Program-made: the position numbers and the translations under genes
DNA from: Streptomyces sp. R33
GTDB taxonomy: Bacteria > Actinomycetota > Actinomycetes > Streptomycetales > Streptomycetaceae
Reading direction: 5' to 3'
DNA: 64,000 bases
NCBI RefSeq assembly: GCF_041200175.1
Contig: NZ_CP165727.1
Location: 5,149,501-5,213,500 of the forward strand
Part shown: in pieces, positions 27,565-38,105 of the stretch
How positions within the stretch are numbered: position 1 is the first letter of the stretch
Layout: each line of letters starts with the position of its first letter
The notes under the pieces: model-generated
What the model saw: the letters and a program-made list of their open reading frames with translations, nothing else
Told to the model about the DNA's origin: nothing
Database searches by the model: none

Positions 27565-27582
27565 ACCTACGGCATCGTAAGT
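27565..27582. promoter_or_regulatory. Candidate operator of the desaturase-tetR operon
   Basis: An 18-base near-palindrome ACCTACG-GCAT-CGTAAGT whose arms are complementary at all but one position, 67-84 bases upstream of the desaturase start on the minus strand. It sits in the shared desaturase/ppc intergenic region, where it could cover the desaturase promoter. Confidence 0.5.
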
Positions 27583-27881
27583 ATGGCAAAGCCGCAGCCC
27601 GGGGCAAGAGGAGCACGGCCGGGCCCGGGGCGCTCGAAACAGCGCCCGCCGCAGGCCGCGCGCCGCCTGGTGAGACGTTTAGCAGGGCGCGAGCGAACGA
27701 CACCTATCCTGGTGTCGTCGGACAGCGCGGTCCGCACGGGCAGCCGAGCTGCGCATCAGGTGGGGGACACCCCCGGGACCCCTCCCAGCCGTGGCTGGGC
27801 AAGGAAACCCGGGACGCACACCCCAGCGCACCCCGGAGCCCACCTCCCAGTAGCGCTCGAACACTGCAAGGAGCCGCACCT

Positions 27882-30647
<2,766 letters not shown>

Positions 30648-30656
30648 CGCCGCACC

Positions 30657-30705
30657 CCGGTATCCGTGTCCGTCACCCTTTGTGATGACGGCCACGGATA
30701 CCGGG
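30657..30705 (+). terminator. ppc terminator
   Basis: A hairpin with a 13-base perfect outer stem (CCCGGTATCCGTG with its complement) and an interrupted inner stem CCGTCA/TGACGG, starting about ten bases after the ppc stop. Confidence 0.75.
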
Positions 30706-30740
30706 CTGCGCCGCAGCCGGCAGCGACGAGGATCGCACCA

Positions 30741-30915
30741 TGGGACAGCACTGGCCTCGGCCTCCCGTGGAGGGGTACGTCGTCGAAGACCTCATGGCGT
30801 GCCCGGCCTCCCGCGGCACACCGAACTGATCGACGGCAACCTCGTGTTCTCGGCACCGCAGCCGGTGTTCGGCCCTACCCGGTCGCCGACACCGTGCTCG
30901 TCGTCGAGGATGTAG
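30741..30915 (+). pseudogene. Decayed fragment of an Uma2-family (DUF820) endonuclease gene
   Basis: Three short stretches in different frames look like an Uma2 protein. From the ATG at 30741 comes PPVEGYVVEDLMACPAS, then one frame over HTELIDGNLVFSAPQPVFG, then in a third frame ADTVLVVEDVARQ. The order matches the family's N-terminal motif and a PD-(D/E)xK-type strand, but most of the gene between them is missing. This is a remnant only, lying between the ppc terminator and the end of pth. Confidence 0.55.
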
Positions 30916-30919
30916 CCCG

Positions 30920-31510
30920 TCAGGAGTTGTACGCCGACTGGGCCCGCTCCAGGCCCTCCGCGATCAGGCACTCCACGGAGTCCGCCGCCCGGTCCACGAA
31001 CCAGTCCAGCTCCTTGCGCTCCGTCGACGAGAAGTCCTTCAACACGAAGTCCGCCACCTGCATACGGCCCGGCGGACGGCCGATACCGCACCGCACCCGG
31101 TGGTACTCCGGCCCCATCGACTTCGTCATCGACTTCAGGCCGTTGTGCCCGTTGTCCCCGCCGCCCAGCTTCAGCCGCAACGTCGGATAGTCGATGTCCA
31201 ATTCGTCATGGACCGCCACGATCCGGTCCACCGGAACCTTGTAGAAATCGCGCAGCGCCGTCACCGGCCCGCCCGACAGGTTCATGAACGACATGGGCTT
31301 CGCCAGCACCACCCGCCGGTTCGCCGGCCCCGGCGGACCCATCCGGCCCTCCACCACCTGCGCCCGCGCCTTGTGCGCCTTGAACTTCCCGCGCATCCGC
31401 TCGGCCAGCAGGTCCACCACCATGAACCCGATGTTGTGGCGGTTGCCCGCGTACTCCGCCCCCGGGTTACCGAGGCCGACGATCAGCCACGGCGCCGCAT
31501 CGTCCGACAT
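30920..31510 (-). CDS. pth: Peptidyl-tRNA hydrolase
   Basis: A 196-residue enzyme that recycles peptidyl-tRNA dropped from ribosomes. Visible motifs are WLIVGLGNPGAEYAGNRHNIG with the catalytic His at about 25, KPMSFMNLSGGPV, VHDELDIDYPTLRLKLGGGDNGHNGLKS and RVRCGIGRPPG. Length and start (ATG) are typical. It follows rplY on the same strand, separated by a terminator hairpin, in the order glmU-prs-rplY-pth conserved in Streptomyces. Confidence 0.95.
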   Translation of the reverse strand: MSDDAAPWLIVGLGNPGAEYAGNRHNIGFMVVDLLAERMRGKFKAHKARAQVVEGRMGPPGPANRRVVLAKPMSFMNLSGGPVTALRDFYKVPVDRIVAVHDELDIDYPTLRLKLGGGDNGHNGLKSMTKSMGPEYHRVRCGIGRPPGRMQVADFVLKDFSSTERKELDWFVDRAADSVECLIAEGLERAQSAYNS

Positions 31511-31528
31511 CCATGCTCCTTAACGAGG

Positions 31529-31570
31529 ACGACCGCCGTCCCGCTCCCAGTGGAGCCGGACGGCGGTCGT
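31529..31570 (-). terminator. Hairpin between rplY and pth
   Basis: A 13-base perfect stem (31529-31541 with 31558-31570, 16-base loop) directly downstream of the rplY stop on the minus strand and 19 bases upstream of the pth start. Some readthrough to pth is likely. Confidence 0.7.
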
Positions 31571-31600
31571 TCAGCAAGTGCTGAGGTGGGAAAGCGAGGC

Positions 31601-32188
31601 TCAGGCCTCTGCGCCCTCGGTGGCGGCCTCGGCGGCCGGCTCCTCGGCCTGCGGGGCGACGACCTGCAGAACGGCGGTCTCGCCGTCGACGGCCAGCGTG
31701 GTGCCGGTCGGCAGGACCAGGTCGGACGCGTGGATGGTGGCGCCGGCCTCGAGGCCCTCGATGGAGACGGTGACCTCGGTCGGGATGTGGGTCGCCTCGG
31801 CCTCGACCGAGATGGTGTTCAGAAGGGTCTCCAGCATGTTGGCGCCCGCGGCCAGCTCGCCCTCGGTGACGACCGGAACCTCGACCGTGACCTTCTCGCC
31901 CTTCTTGACGATCAGGAAGTCGACGTGGGAGACCGAACGCTTCAGCGGGTGCTTCTGCACGGCCTTCGGGATGACCAGCTCGGTGCCGTCGCCCGCGATG
32001 TCCAGGGAGATCAGGACGTTCGGGGTACGCAGCGCCAGCGCCAGGCCGTGGCCCTCGACGTTGACGTGCTTCGGGTCGTTGCCGTGACCGTAGATGACAC
32101 CGGGAACCATGGCGTCGCGACGGGCCTGACGGGCAGAGCCCTTGCCGAAGGTGGTGCGGAGCTCGGCGGAAAGCTTGACCTCGGACAT
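31601..32188 (-). CDS. rplY: 50S ribosomal protein L25 / general stress protein Ctc
   Basis: A 195-residue two-domain L25 (TL5/Ctc type) binding 5S rRNA. The N-terminal domain reads MSEVKLSAELRTTFGKGSAR, ARRDAMVPGVIYGHG and SVSHVDFLIV. The C-terminal beta domain carries the extension seen in Ctc and an acidic Ala/Glu tail (AEEPAAEAATEGAEA). The ATG at 32188 follows GAGGAGTGAGC; the longer frame upstream runs into promoter sequence. In Bacillus ctc is a sigma-B stress gene, and a sigma-B-like promoter is visible here (32319-32347). Confidence 0.93.
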   Translation of the reverse strand: MSEVKLSAELRTTFGKGSARQARRDAMVPGVIYGHGNDPKHVNVEGHGLALALRTPNVLISLDIAGDGTELVIPKAVQKHPLKRSVSHVDFLIVKKGEKVTVEVPVVTEGELAAGANMLETLLNTISVEAEATHIPTEVTVSIEGLEAGATIHASDLVLPTGTTLAVDGETAVLQVVAPQAEEPAAEAATEGAEA

Positions 32189-32287
32189 GCTCACTCCTCG
32201 TGGGGTGACGGAAGAAGGACAACGGTCACCCGGCCTGAACGGCCTGCTACGAAGAGCGCGTCGATAACGGAGCGCCGACACCAAAAA

Positions 32288-32344
32288 GGTGCGGCCTCCC
32301 TCGCCGAGCAACTCGTAGAGTCTACCCGGCGCGGAGGCCGCACC
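32288..32344 (-). terminator. prs terminator
   Basis: A perfect 12-base stem (32288-32299 with 32333-32344, 33-base loop) followed on the minus strand by TTTTT, between prs and rplY. Its loop and distal arm contain the rplY promoter. Confidence 0.65.
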
Positions 32345-32347
32345 CAA
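32319..32347 (-). promoter_or_regulatory. rplY promoter, HrdB- or sigma-B-like
   Basis: On the minus strand TTGGGT (32342-32347) and TAGACT (32319-32324) are exactly 17 bases apart. The same bases also read GGGT-N14-GGGTAG, close to the Streptomyces sigma-B/H consensus GNNT-N14-16-GGGTAC/T. The leader to the rplY ATG is about 125 bases. Confidence 0.5.
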
Positions 32348-32367
32348 AAGGATCTCTGTACTACCGG

Positions 32368-33345
32368 TTACTGCTGCTCTTCGAACAGGCTCGTGACCGA
32401 ACCGTCCTCGAAGACCTCGCGCACCGCACGCGCGACCATCGGAGCGATCGACAGCACCGTGATCTTGTCGAGCTCCAGGTCCGACGGGTCCGGCAGGGTG
32501 TTCGTGAAGATGAACTCGCTGACCTTCGAGTTCTTCAGGCGGTCCGCCGCCGGCCCCGACAGGATGCCGTGCGTCGCCGTCACGATCACGTCCTCCGCAC
32601 CGTGCGCGAACAGCGCATCGGCAGCGGCGCAGATGGTGCCACCCGTGTCGATCATGTCGTCGACCAGGACACAGACACGGCCCCGGACCTCACCCACGAC
32701 CTCGTGGACCGTCACCTGGTTCGCGACGTCCTTGTCCCGGCGCTTGTGCACGATCGCCAGCGGAGCGTCCAGACGGTCGCACCAGCGGTCGGCGACGCGC
32801 ACACGGCCGGCGTCCGGGGACACGATCGTCAGCTTCGTCCGGTCCACCTTCGCGCCCACGTAGTCCGCGAGGACCGGCAGCGCCGAAAGGTGGTCCACCG
32901 GACCGTCGAAGAAGCCCTGGATCTGGTCCGTGTGCAGGTCGACCGTCAGGATGCGGTCCGCACCCGCGGTCTTCAGCAGATCGGCGACCAGACGCGCCGA
33001 GATCGGCTCGCGACCCTTGTGCTTCTTGTCCTGGCGGGCGTACCCGTAGGACGGGATGATCACCGTGATGGAGCGGGCCGACGCACGCTTCAGCGCGTCG
33101 ATCATGATCAGCTGCTCCATGATCCACTTGTTGATCGGAGCCGTGTGGCTCTGGATCAGGAAGCAGTCCGCGCCACGAGCCGACTCCTGGAAACGAACGT
33201 AGATCTCACCGTTCGCGAAGTCGAAAGCCTTGGTCGGCACGAGGGCAACGCCCAGCTGATGCGCAACCTCCTCGGCCAGCTCGGGGTGGGCGCGGCCGGA
33301 GAAGAGCATCAGCTTCTTCTCGCCGGTCGTCTTGATCCCGGTCAC
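32368..33345 (-). CDS. prs: Ribose-phosphate pyrophosphokinase
   Basis: A 325-residue class I PRPP synthase supplying PRPP for nucleotide, His and Trp synthesis. Motifs are LFSGRAHPELAEEVA, the ATP-binding flexible loop RQDKKHKGREPISAR, VDLHTDQIQGFFDGPVDHL, and the PRPP loop VCVLVDDMIDTGGTI. ATG start, TAA stop. It lies 145 bases downstream of glmU on the same strand; the pairing supplies precursors for envelope and nucleotides and is conserved in many Gram-positive bacteria. Confidence 0.96.
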   Translation of the reverse strand: MTGIKTTGEKKLMLFSGRAHPELAEEVAHQLGVALVPTKAFDFANGEIYVRFQESARGADCFLIQSHTAPINKWIMEQLIMIDALKRASARSITVIIPSYGYARQDKKHKGREPISARLVADLLKTAGADRILTVDLHTDQIQGFFDGPVDHLSALPVLADYVGAKVDRTKLTIVSPDAGRVRVADRWCDRLDAPLAIVHKRRDKDVANQVTVHEVVGEVRGRVCVLVDDMIDTGGTICAAADALFAHGAEDVIVTATHGILSGPAADRLKNSKVSEFIFTNTLPDPSDLELDKITVLSIAPMVARAVREVFEDGSVTSLFEEQQ

Positions 33346-33490
33346 AGCACAGTCTCCTCAGACGTGTTGAAAGCTGCTCGCCCCCGTGTGCGTCCGTCCC
33401 GCACACGGTGAGCCAGCCGAATTGCGTGCACCTATCACGGTACGCCGTCCCGGGCGTACCTGTTTCCGGTCAGTTCACCTCAACGAGGCC

Positions 33491-34936
33491 TCAACGGGGG
33501 TCGGAGTCCTCCTGGACCGCCGACTGAGCCGCCGTCGCCGCAGCACTTCCCGGACGCTTGCGAGCCACCCAGCCCTCGATATTCCGCTGCTGACCACGGG
33601 CCACCGCCAGCGCACCCGGCGGCACATCCTTCGTGATCACCGACCCGGCAGCCGTGTACGCGCCGTCCCCGATCGTGATGGGCGCCACAAACATGTTGTC
33701 CGAGCCCGTCTTGCAATGTGAGCCGATCGTCGTGTGGTGCTTGTGCTCACCGTCGTAGTTCACGAACACGCTCGCCGCGCCGATGTTCGTGTACTCACCG
33801 ATCGTCGCGTCACCCACATAGGACAGGTGCGGCACCTTCGTGCCCTCACCGATCTTCGCGTTCTTCATCTCCACGTACGTGCCGGCCTTCGCCTTCAGGC
33901 CCAGGTCCGTACCCGGACGCAGATACGCGTACGGACCGACCGACGCCGACTCGCCGATGACCGCCGTGTCCGCCACCGTGTTGTCCACCCGCGCCCGCGG
34001 ACCGACCTGCGTGTCCTTGAGCCGCGTGTTCGGACCGACCTCGGCCCCCTCGGCGACGTGCGTCGCGCCGAGCAGCTGCGTACCCGGGTGGATCAGCGCG
34101 TCCTGCCCGAACGTCACCGTCACGTCCACGAACGTGCTCGCCGGGTCGACCACCGTCACGCCCGCCAGCATCGCCTGCTCGAGGAGACGGGCGTTGAGCA
34201 GCGCGCGGGCCTCGGCCAGCTGCACGCGGTTGTTGATCCCCAGGATCTGGCGGTGGTCGGCGCCGACCGCAGCACCGACGCGGTGCCCCGCCTCGCGCAG
34301 GATGCCGAGCACGTCGGTGAGGTACTCCTCGCCCTGGCTGTTGTCCGTACGCACCTTGCCGAGCGCGTCGGCGAGCAGGGCGCCGTCGAAGGCGAAGACC
34401 CCGGAGTTGATCTCCCGGATCGCGCGCTGGGAGTCGGTGGCGTCCTTGTGCTCGACGATGGCGGTGACGGCGCCGGCGCCGTCCCGGACGATGCGGCCGT
34501 AGCCGGTGGAGTCCGGCACCTCGGCGGTGAGCACGGTGACGGCGTTGCCGTCGGCCTCGTGCGTGGCCGCGAGCTGCTGCAGCGTCTCCCCGGTGAGCAG
34601 GGGCGTGTCGCCGCAGACGACGATGACGGTCCCGTCGACGGTGCCGCCGAGCTCCTCGAGGGCCATGCGGACGGCGTGCCCGGTGCCGTTCTGCTCGTAC
34701 TGGACGGCGGTGCGGACGCCGGCGTCGATCTCGGCGAGGTGCGCGGTGACCTGCTCGCGGGCGTGGCCGACGACGACCACGAGGTGTGCGGGGTCCAGCT
34801 CGCGCGAGGCGGCGACGACGTGGCCCACGAGCGAGCGCCCGCAGATCTCGTGCAGAACCTTGGGAGTGGCCGACTTCATGCGGGTGCCTTCACCCGCTGC
34901 GAGTACGACGACGGCTGCCGGGCGGTTGGCGCTCAC
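33491..34936 (-). CDS. glmU: Bifunctional GlmU (GlcNAc-1-P uridyltransferase / GlcN-1-P acetyltransferase)
   Basis: A 481-residue enzyme making UDP-GlcNAc for peptidoglycan. The N-terminal pyrophosphorylase domain has VVVLAAGEGTRMKS, GTGHAVRMAL and VCGDTPLL. The C-terminal left-handed beta-helix has hexapeptide repeats and YLRPGTDLGLKAKAGTYVEMKNA, HLSYVGDATIGEYTNIG and NYDGEHKHHTTIG, with the catalytic acetyltransferase residues. I chose the GTG at 34936, giving the standard start SANRPAAVVVLAAGEG; the frame extends 18 codons upstream without family similarity. Confidence 0.95.
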   Translation of the reverse strand: MSANRPAAVVVLAAGEGTRMKSATPKVLHEICGRSLVGHVVAASRELDPAHLVVVVGHAREQVTAHLAEIDAGVRTAVQYEQNGTGHAVRMALEELGGTVDGTVIVVCGDTPLLTGETLQQLAATHEADGNAVTVLTAEVPDSTGYGRIVRDGAGAVTAIVEHKDATDSQRAIREINSGVFAFDGALLADALGKVRTDNSQGEEYLTDVLGILREAGHRVGAAVGADHRQILGINNRVQLAEARALLNARLLEQAMLAGVTVVDPASTFVDVTVTFGQDALIHPGTQLLGATHVAEGAEVGPNTRLKDTQVGPRARVDNTVADTAVIGESASVGPYAYLRPGTDLGLKAKAGTYVEMKNAKIGEGTKVPHLSYVGDATIGEYTNIGAASVFVNYDGEHKHHTTIGSHCKTGSDNMFVAPITIGDGAYTAAGSVITKDVPPGALAVARGQQRNIEGWVARKRPGSAAATAAQSAVQEDSDPR

Positions 34937-35045
34937 GGGGATGCCCTTCGGCTTCGGGTGGTGGACCCGTGAAGGATACCGGGGGGCCACACCCCGGAAA
35001 CGAAGCCGGGTCCCGACCGACTGGTCAGGACCCGAGCTTGCGAGG

Positions 35046-35116
35046 CTCCCGAGGAAGGAATCGAACCCTCATTCAATGGACCAAAACCATTTGTCCTGCC
35101 ATTAGACGACTCGGGA
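35046..35116 (-). tRNA. tRNA-Gln (anticodon TTG)
   Basis: A 71-base cloverleaf on the minus strand with a 7-base acceptor stem TCCCGAG/CTCGGGA, D-arm with TAATGG, anticodon stem AATGG/CCATT around the loop TTTTGGT (anticodon TTG), and T-arm with GGTTCGATTCC. CCA is not encoded. It is the only tRNA gene I find. It starts 11 bases after the stop codon of the gene at 35128-36033, so its promoter must be inside that gene or the two are cotranscribed. Confidence 0.95.
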
Positions 35117-35127
35117 TAGTTCGCCAT

Positions 35128-36033
35128 TTATGTCCGATTTGGCTGATCGAACTGCGATGCAGCCCCTACTATGCCGCACCACCAGCCTTCAATGCGACGG
35201 TACAGACCGGCGCTTTGGAGTACGCGAACGGCCAGACAGCCGTAGTAACTCTCGCCGGTGTTCTTCCGGGTGGTTTTCGGGCTGTGTCGCTTGAGCGTGG
35301 TCTTGAGGAACTGGCCGGGGGCGGCTCGGGTGAGCTCTACCCAGAACCTCTCCGCGCCGCCGACGTCGGCGGTTTCGTGGATGGTGACGGCGTAACGAAG
35401 GTGTTCCTCTTCGACGCCGAGCAGGCGCAGCCAGGCGAGGTAAACGGTCACCATTCCGGGGTCGCTGTTCACGAAGATTGCGCGTTCCCGGCGGTCGTAC
35501 GCCTTGTCCTTGCTGCCCTCGGACCAGTAGAGGCCGACACCCACGAGGAAGAGTTCACGCTCCGACATGGCGCCGATCTCTGCGGCCGCAGCCCGTTTGG
35601 TCTCGCGACGGTCCTGTTCGCGGACTTCGAGGGTGCGCTCCCACCCCCGCCGCGCAATGGCCGAGGCTTCTTCCGGGGCGCGACGCCTTTCCGGCGTCGG
35701 GAGATCGCGGACCCAGAGGGAGATGGAGCTCTTCGAGCAGCCCAGCTCGACCTGGATCTGGTCGTAGGTCATGCCCTGGAGGCGGAGTTCGCGGGCGCGG
35801 TCGCGGAGGTCGTCCTTCGCGTTCGGGCGCTTCGTCCATTCGGGGGCCGGTTCGCCGTCCAGCAGGCGATTGAGGATGTCGTTGTTGTGGACGCTCAGGC
35901 GGTCGCGGATCTGGCGGCGGCTGAGGCCCTCGCGGCGGAGGGCGACGGCCTGCTCGCGGAGATCCTCGAAGGTTGCGGCGCCCGTGCGGAGGCCGCCTGT
36001 GCCGTCGCCGGGGCGACGTCGGATTTCGGTCAT
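35128..36033 (-). CDS. Helix-turn-helix protein with LAGLIDADG-like region
   Basis: A 301-residue protein of no assigned function. Two helix-turn-helix-like segments are visible, LRREGLSRRQIRDRLSVHNNDILNRLL (about 32-58) and LRLQGMTYDQIQVELGCSKSSISLWV (about 83-108). A basic Arg/Lys linker follows. The C-terminal half has LFLVGVGLYWSEGSKDK and FVNSDPGMVTVYLAWLRLLGV, which resembles the LAGLIDADG/WhiA-type fold, perhaps a domesticated homing endonuclease. TAA stop; codon use is less GC-biased than its neighbours by eye. It is divergent from the histidine kinase gene and ends against tRNA-Gln. Confidence 0.6.
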   Translation of the reverse strand: MTEIRRRPGDGTGGLRTGAATFEDLREQAVALRREGLSRRQIRDRLSVHNNDILNRLLDGEPAPEWTKRPNAKDDLRDRARELRLQGMTYDQIQVELGCSKSSISLWVRDLPTPERRRAPEEASAIARRGWERTLEVREQDRRETKRAAAAEIGAMSERELFLVGVGLYWSEGSKDKAYDRRERAIFVNSDPGMVTVYLAWLRLLGVEEEHLRYAVTIHETADVGGAERFWVELTRAAPGQFLKTTLKRHSPKTTRKNTGESYYGCLAVRVLQSAGLYRRIEGWWCGIVGAASQFDQPNRT

Positions 36034-36164
36034 GTCGCCAATGTCGTCCGGAATGCGGGATTCAGGTCTCGCTCAGCGGACGATTCAGCCGTACGTGCGA
36101 TTGCCCTCGGTTTCCCGGAATTCCGTTCGCTTCTGTGCTGGGGGCGCTGCGTACGCTGGACGGC

Positions 36165-37454
36165 ATGACCGTTTCGGGGGAAGAGCAGGGCGGGGCCGGG
36201 CGCGACGGGCCCTTGTGGTGGGAGCGGCGGCGGGGGGCCGTGCTCGATGTGGGGCTGGCGGTGGTGTCCGCCGTCGAGTGCGCCGTCGAGGGGGTGCCGT
36301 TCGCGCGCGAGGCCGGGGTGCCGGTGGCGGTGGGGGTGCTGTTCGGGCTGCTCGTGGGGTCCACGCTCGTACTGCGGCGGCGCTGGCCGATCGCGGTGGT
36401 GCTGGTGGGGATCGCCGTGTCGCCGGCCGCGATGGGGTTCCTGCTCGGGGTGGTGGGGCTGTACACGCTGGCCGAGTGCGAGGTGCCGCGGCGGATCACG
36501 GCGACGCTGACGTCGATGTCGTTGGTCGCGACGTTCGTGGTGATGTACGTGCGGACCAGCGGGGACCAGGGGGCCTCGCGTTCGCTCGTCATCGTGTTGT
36601 CGGTGTTCGTGGCGGTGGCGCTGACCGTGCCGCCGGTGCTGCTGGGTCTGTACATAGGGGCGCGGCGCCGGCTGATGGAGAGCCTGCAGGAGCGGGCGGA
36701 TTCGCTGGAGCGGGAGCTGTCGCTGCTCGCGGACCGGGCGGAGGAGCGGGCCGAGTGGGCCCGTACGGAGGAGCGGACGCGGATCGCGCGGGAGATGCAC
36801 GACGTGGTGGCGCACCGGGTGTCGCTGATGGTGGTGCATGCGGCGGCGCTGGAGGCGGTGGCGGCGAAGGATCCGGCGCGGGCGGCGAAGAACGCGGCGC
36901 TGGTGGGTGACATGGGGCGGCAGGCGTTGACGGAGCTGCGGGAGATGTTGGGGGTGCTGCGGGTGGCCGAGTCGCCGAAGCGGGCTCCTGCCGCTGCTTC
37001 TGCTGCGGTGGTGCCGGTGGCTGCGCTGGTGGGGAGTTTCGAGGAGGGGCCCGGGCCCTCGCTGGGTGAGTTGGAGGCGCTGGTGGGGCAGTCGCGGGCG
37101 GCCGGGATGGTCGTGGAGCTGGATGTGCGGGGTGTGGGGGAGGGGTATCCGGCGGAGGTGGAGCAGACGGCGTACCGGGTGGTGCAGGAGGCGTTGACCA
37201 ACTGTCACAAGCATGCGCCGGGTGCGAGGGTCGTGGTGCGGCTGGCTCATCGGGAGGGTGAGGTGGCCATGCAGGTGGAGAACGGGCCGTGCGGGGCGGA
37301 TGTGGTGCAGCCGGGGCTGCCGAGTGGCGGGAACGGGCTGGTCGGGATGCGGGAGCGGGTGCTCGGGCTGGGTGGGGTGTTCGTGTCCGGTCCGACGGAC
37401 GAGGGGGGCTTCAAGGTGTCGGCGGTGCTGCCGCGGGGTTCCCGGCGGGCGTAG
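36165..37454 (+). CDS. Sensor histidine kinase (HisKA_3/NarL-type), orphan
   Basis: A 429-residue membrane kinase. Four to five hydrophobic segments (about residues 26-165) precede a coiled-coil and the dimerisation box ERTRIAREMHDVVAHRVSLMVVH with phosphoacceptor H212. The ATPase domain has the N-box VVQEALTNCHKHAPGA and the G-box GNGLVGMRERVLGLGG. ATG start at 36165. Such kinases normally sit beside a LuxR-type response regulator, but none is adjacent. The intact-receiver LuxR regulator at 23114 is one possible partner in this window. The signal is unknown. Confidence 0.87.
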   Translation: MTVSGEEQGGAGRDGPLWWERRRGAVLDVGLAVVSAVECAVEGVPFAREAGVPVAVGVLFGLLVGSTLVLRRRWPIAVVLVGIAVSPAAMGFLLGVVGLYTLAECEVPRRITATLTSMSLVATFVVMYVRTSGDQGASRSLVIVLSVFVAVALTVPPVLLGLYIGARRRLMESLQERADSLERELSLLADRAEERAEWARTEERTRIAREMHDVVAHRVSLMVVHAAALEAVAAKDPARAAKNAALVGDMGRQALTELREMLGVLRVAESPKRAPAAASAAVVPVAALVGSFEEGPGPSLGELEALVGQSRAAGMVVELDVRGVGEGYPAEVEQTAYRVVQEALTNCHKHAPGARVVVRLAHREGEVAMQVENGPCGADVVQPGLPSGGNGLVGMRERVLGLGGVFVSGPTDEGGFKVSAVLPRGSRRA

Positions 37455-37581
37455 GGCCCGTGCGGCGGCCCGTGCCGTGGTAGGGGCGGCCGCCGCGGCG
37501 GGCGGTGCGGGACGGCCGCCGGTTCTGCAGCGCCGTGCCCGGCTGGGCGGGGCGGTTGCCGCCGGCGGCGCGGCCCGGGGG

Positions 37582-38094
37582 TCAGGCGGCCGTCGTGAGG
37601 CGGGTGGGTTGGAGGCCGGTGAGGAGGAGGGTCAGGGCTTCGTCCACGGCGCCGCCGAGGTACCAGTCGCCGGTGTGGTCGATGCCGTAGACGCGGCCTT
37701 CGCGGTCGATGGCGAGGTGCGAGTCGGCGTCGGCGTCGACGCCGAGGGGGCAGAGCTCGGTGGACAGGGCGCGGCCGAGGTCGGCGAAGGTGCGTGCGAG
37801 GTGGAGTCCGGTGAGGGGGTCCAGGCGCACGGGGACCGGCGCTATCTGGCGGCCCGGGCCGGGGGCGGTGACGGTGAGTCCGCCGAATTCGGCCCAGGCC
37901 TCGACGGCGGCGGGGAAGACGGTGTGCCGGTGTCCGGCGGGGGTGGTGTGGTCCCGGAGGGCGTCGGCCCAGAACTCGGCCTGCTTGATGTCCCAGCGGC
38001 CGGGTTCCCAGCCGGCGGTGCGCAGGGCGGTGTCCACGGCGGCGGGGAAGCGGGTGGCCGAGGAGCGGTCGTAGGAGGCGGAGGAGGTGGTCAT
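37582..38094 (-). CDS. SUKH-3 domain immunity protein
   Basis: A 170-residue cytoplasmic protein matching the SUKH-3 pattern: RFPAAVDTALRTAGWEPGRWD, then AEFWADALRDH, FPAAVEAWAEFGGLTVTAPGPGR, and a C-terminal HLAIDREGRVYGIDHTGDWYLGGAVDEALTLLL. SUKH proteins neutralise nuclease and deaminase toxins of polymorphic systems. It is 11 bases downstream of the YwqJ-deaminase gene on the same strand, so the two form a toxin/immunity operon. The specificity of the pairing is inference. Confidence 0.82.
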   Translation of the reverse strand: MTTSSASYDRSSATRFPAAVDTALRTAGWEPGRWDIKQAEFWADALRDHTTPAGHRHTVFPAAVEAWAEFGGLTVTAPGPGRQIAPVPVRLDPLTGLHLARTFADLGRALSTELCPLGVDADADSHLAIDREGRVYGIDHTGDWYLGGAVDEALTLLLTGLQPTRLTTAA

Positions 38095-38105
38095 GGTCGT
38101 GGGGG

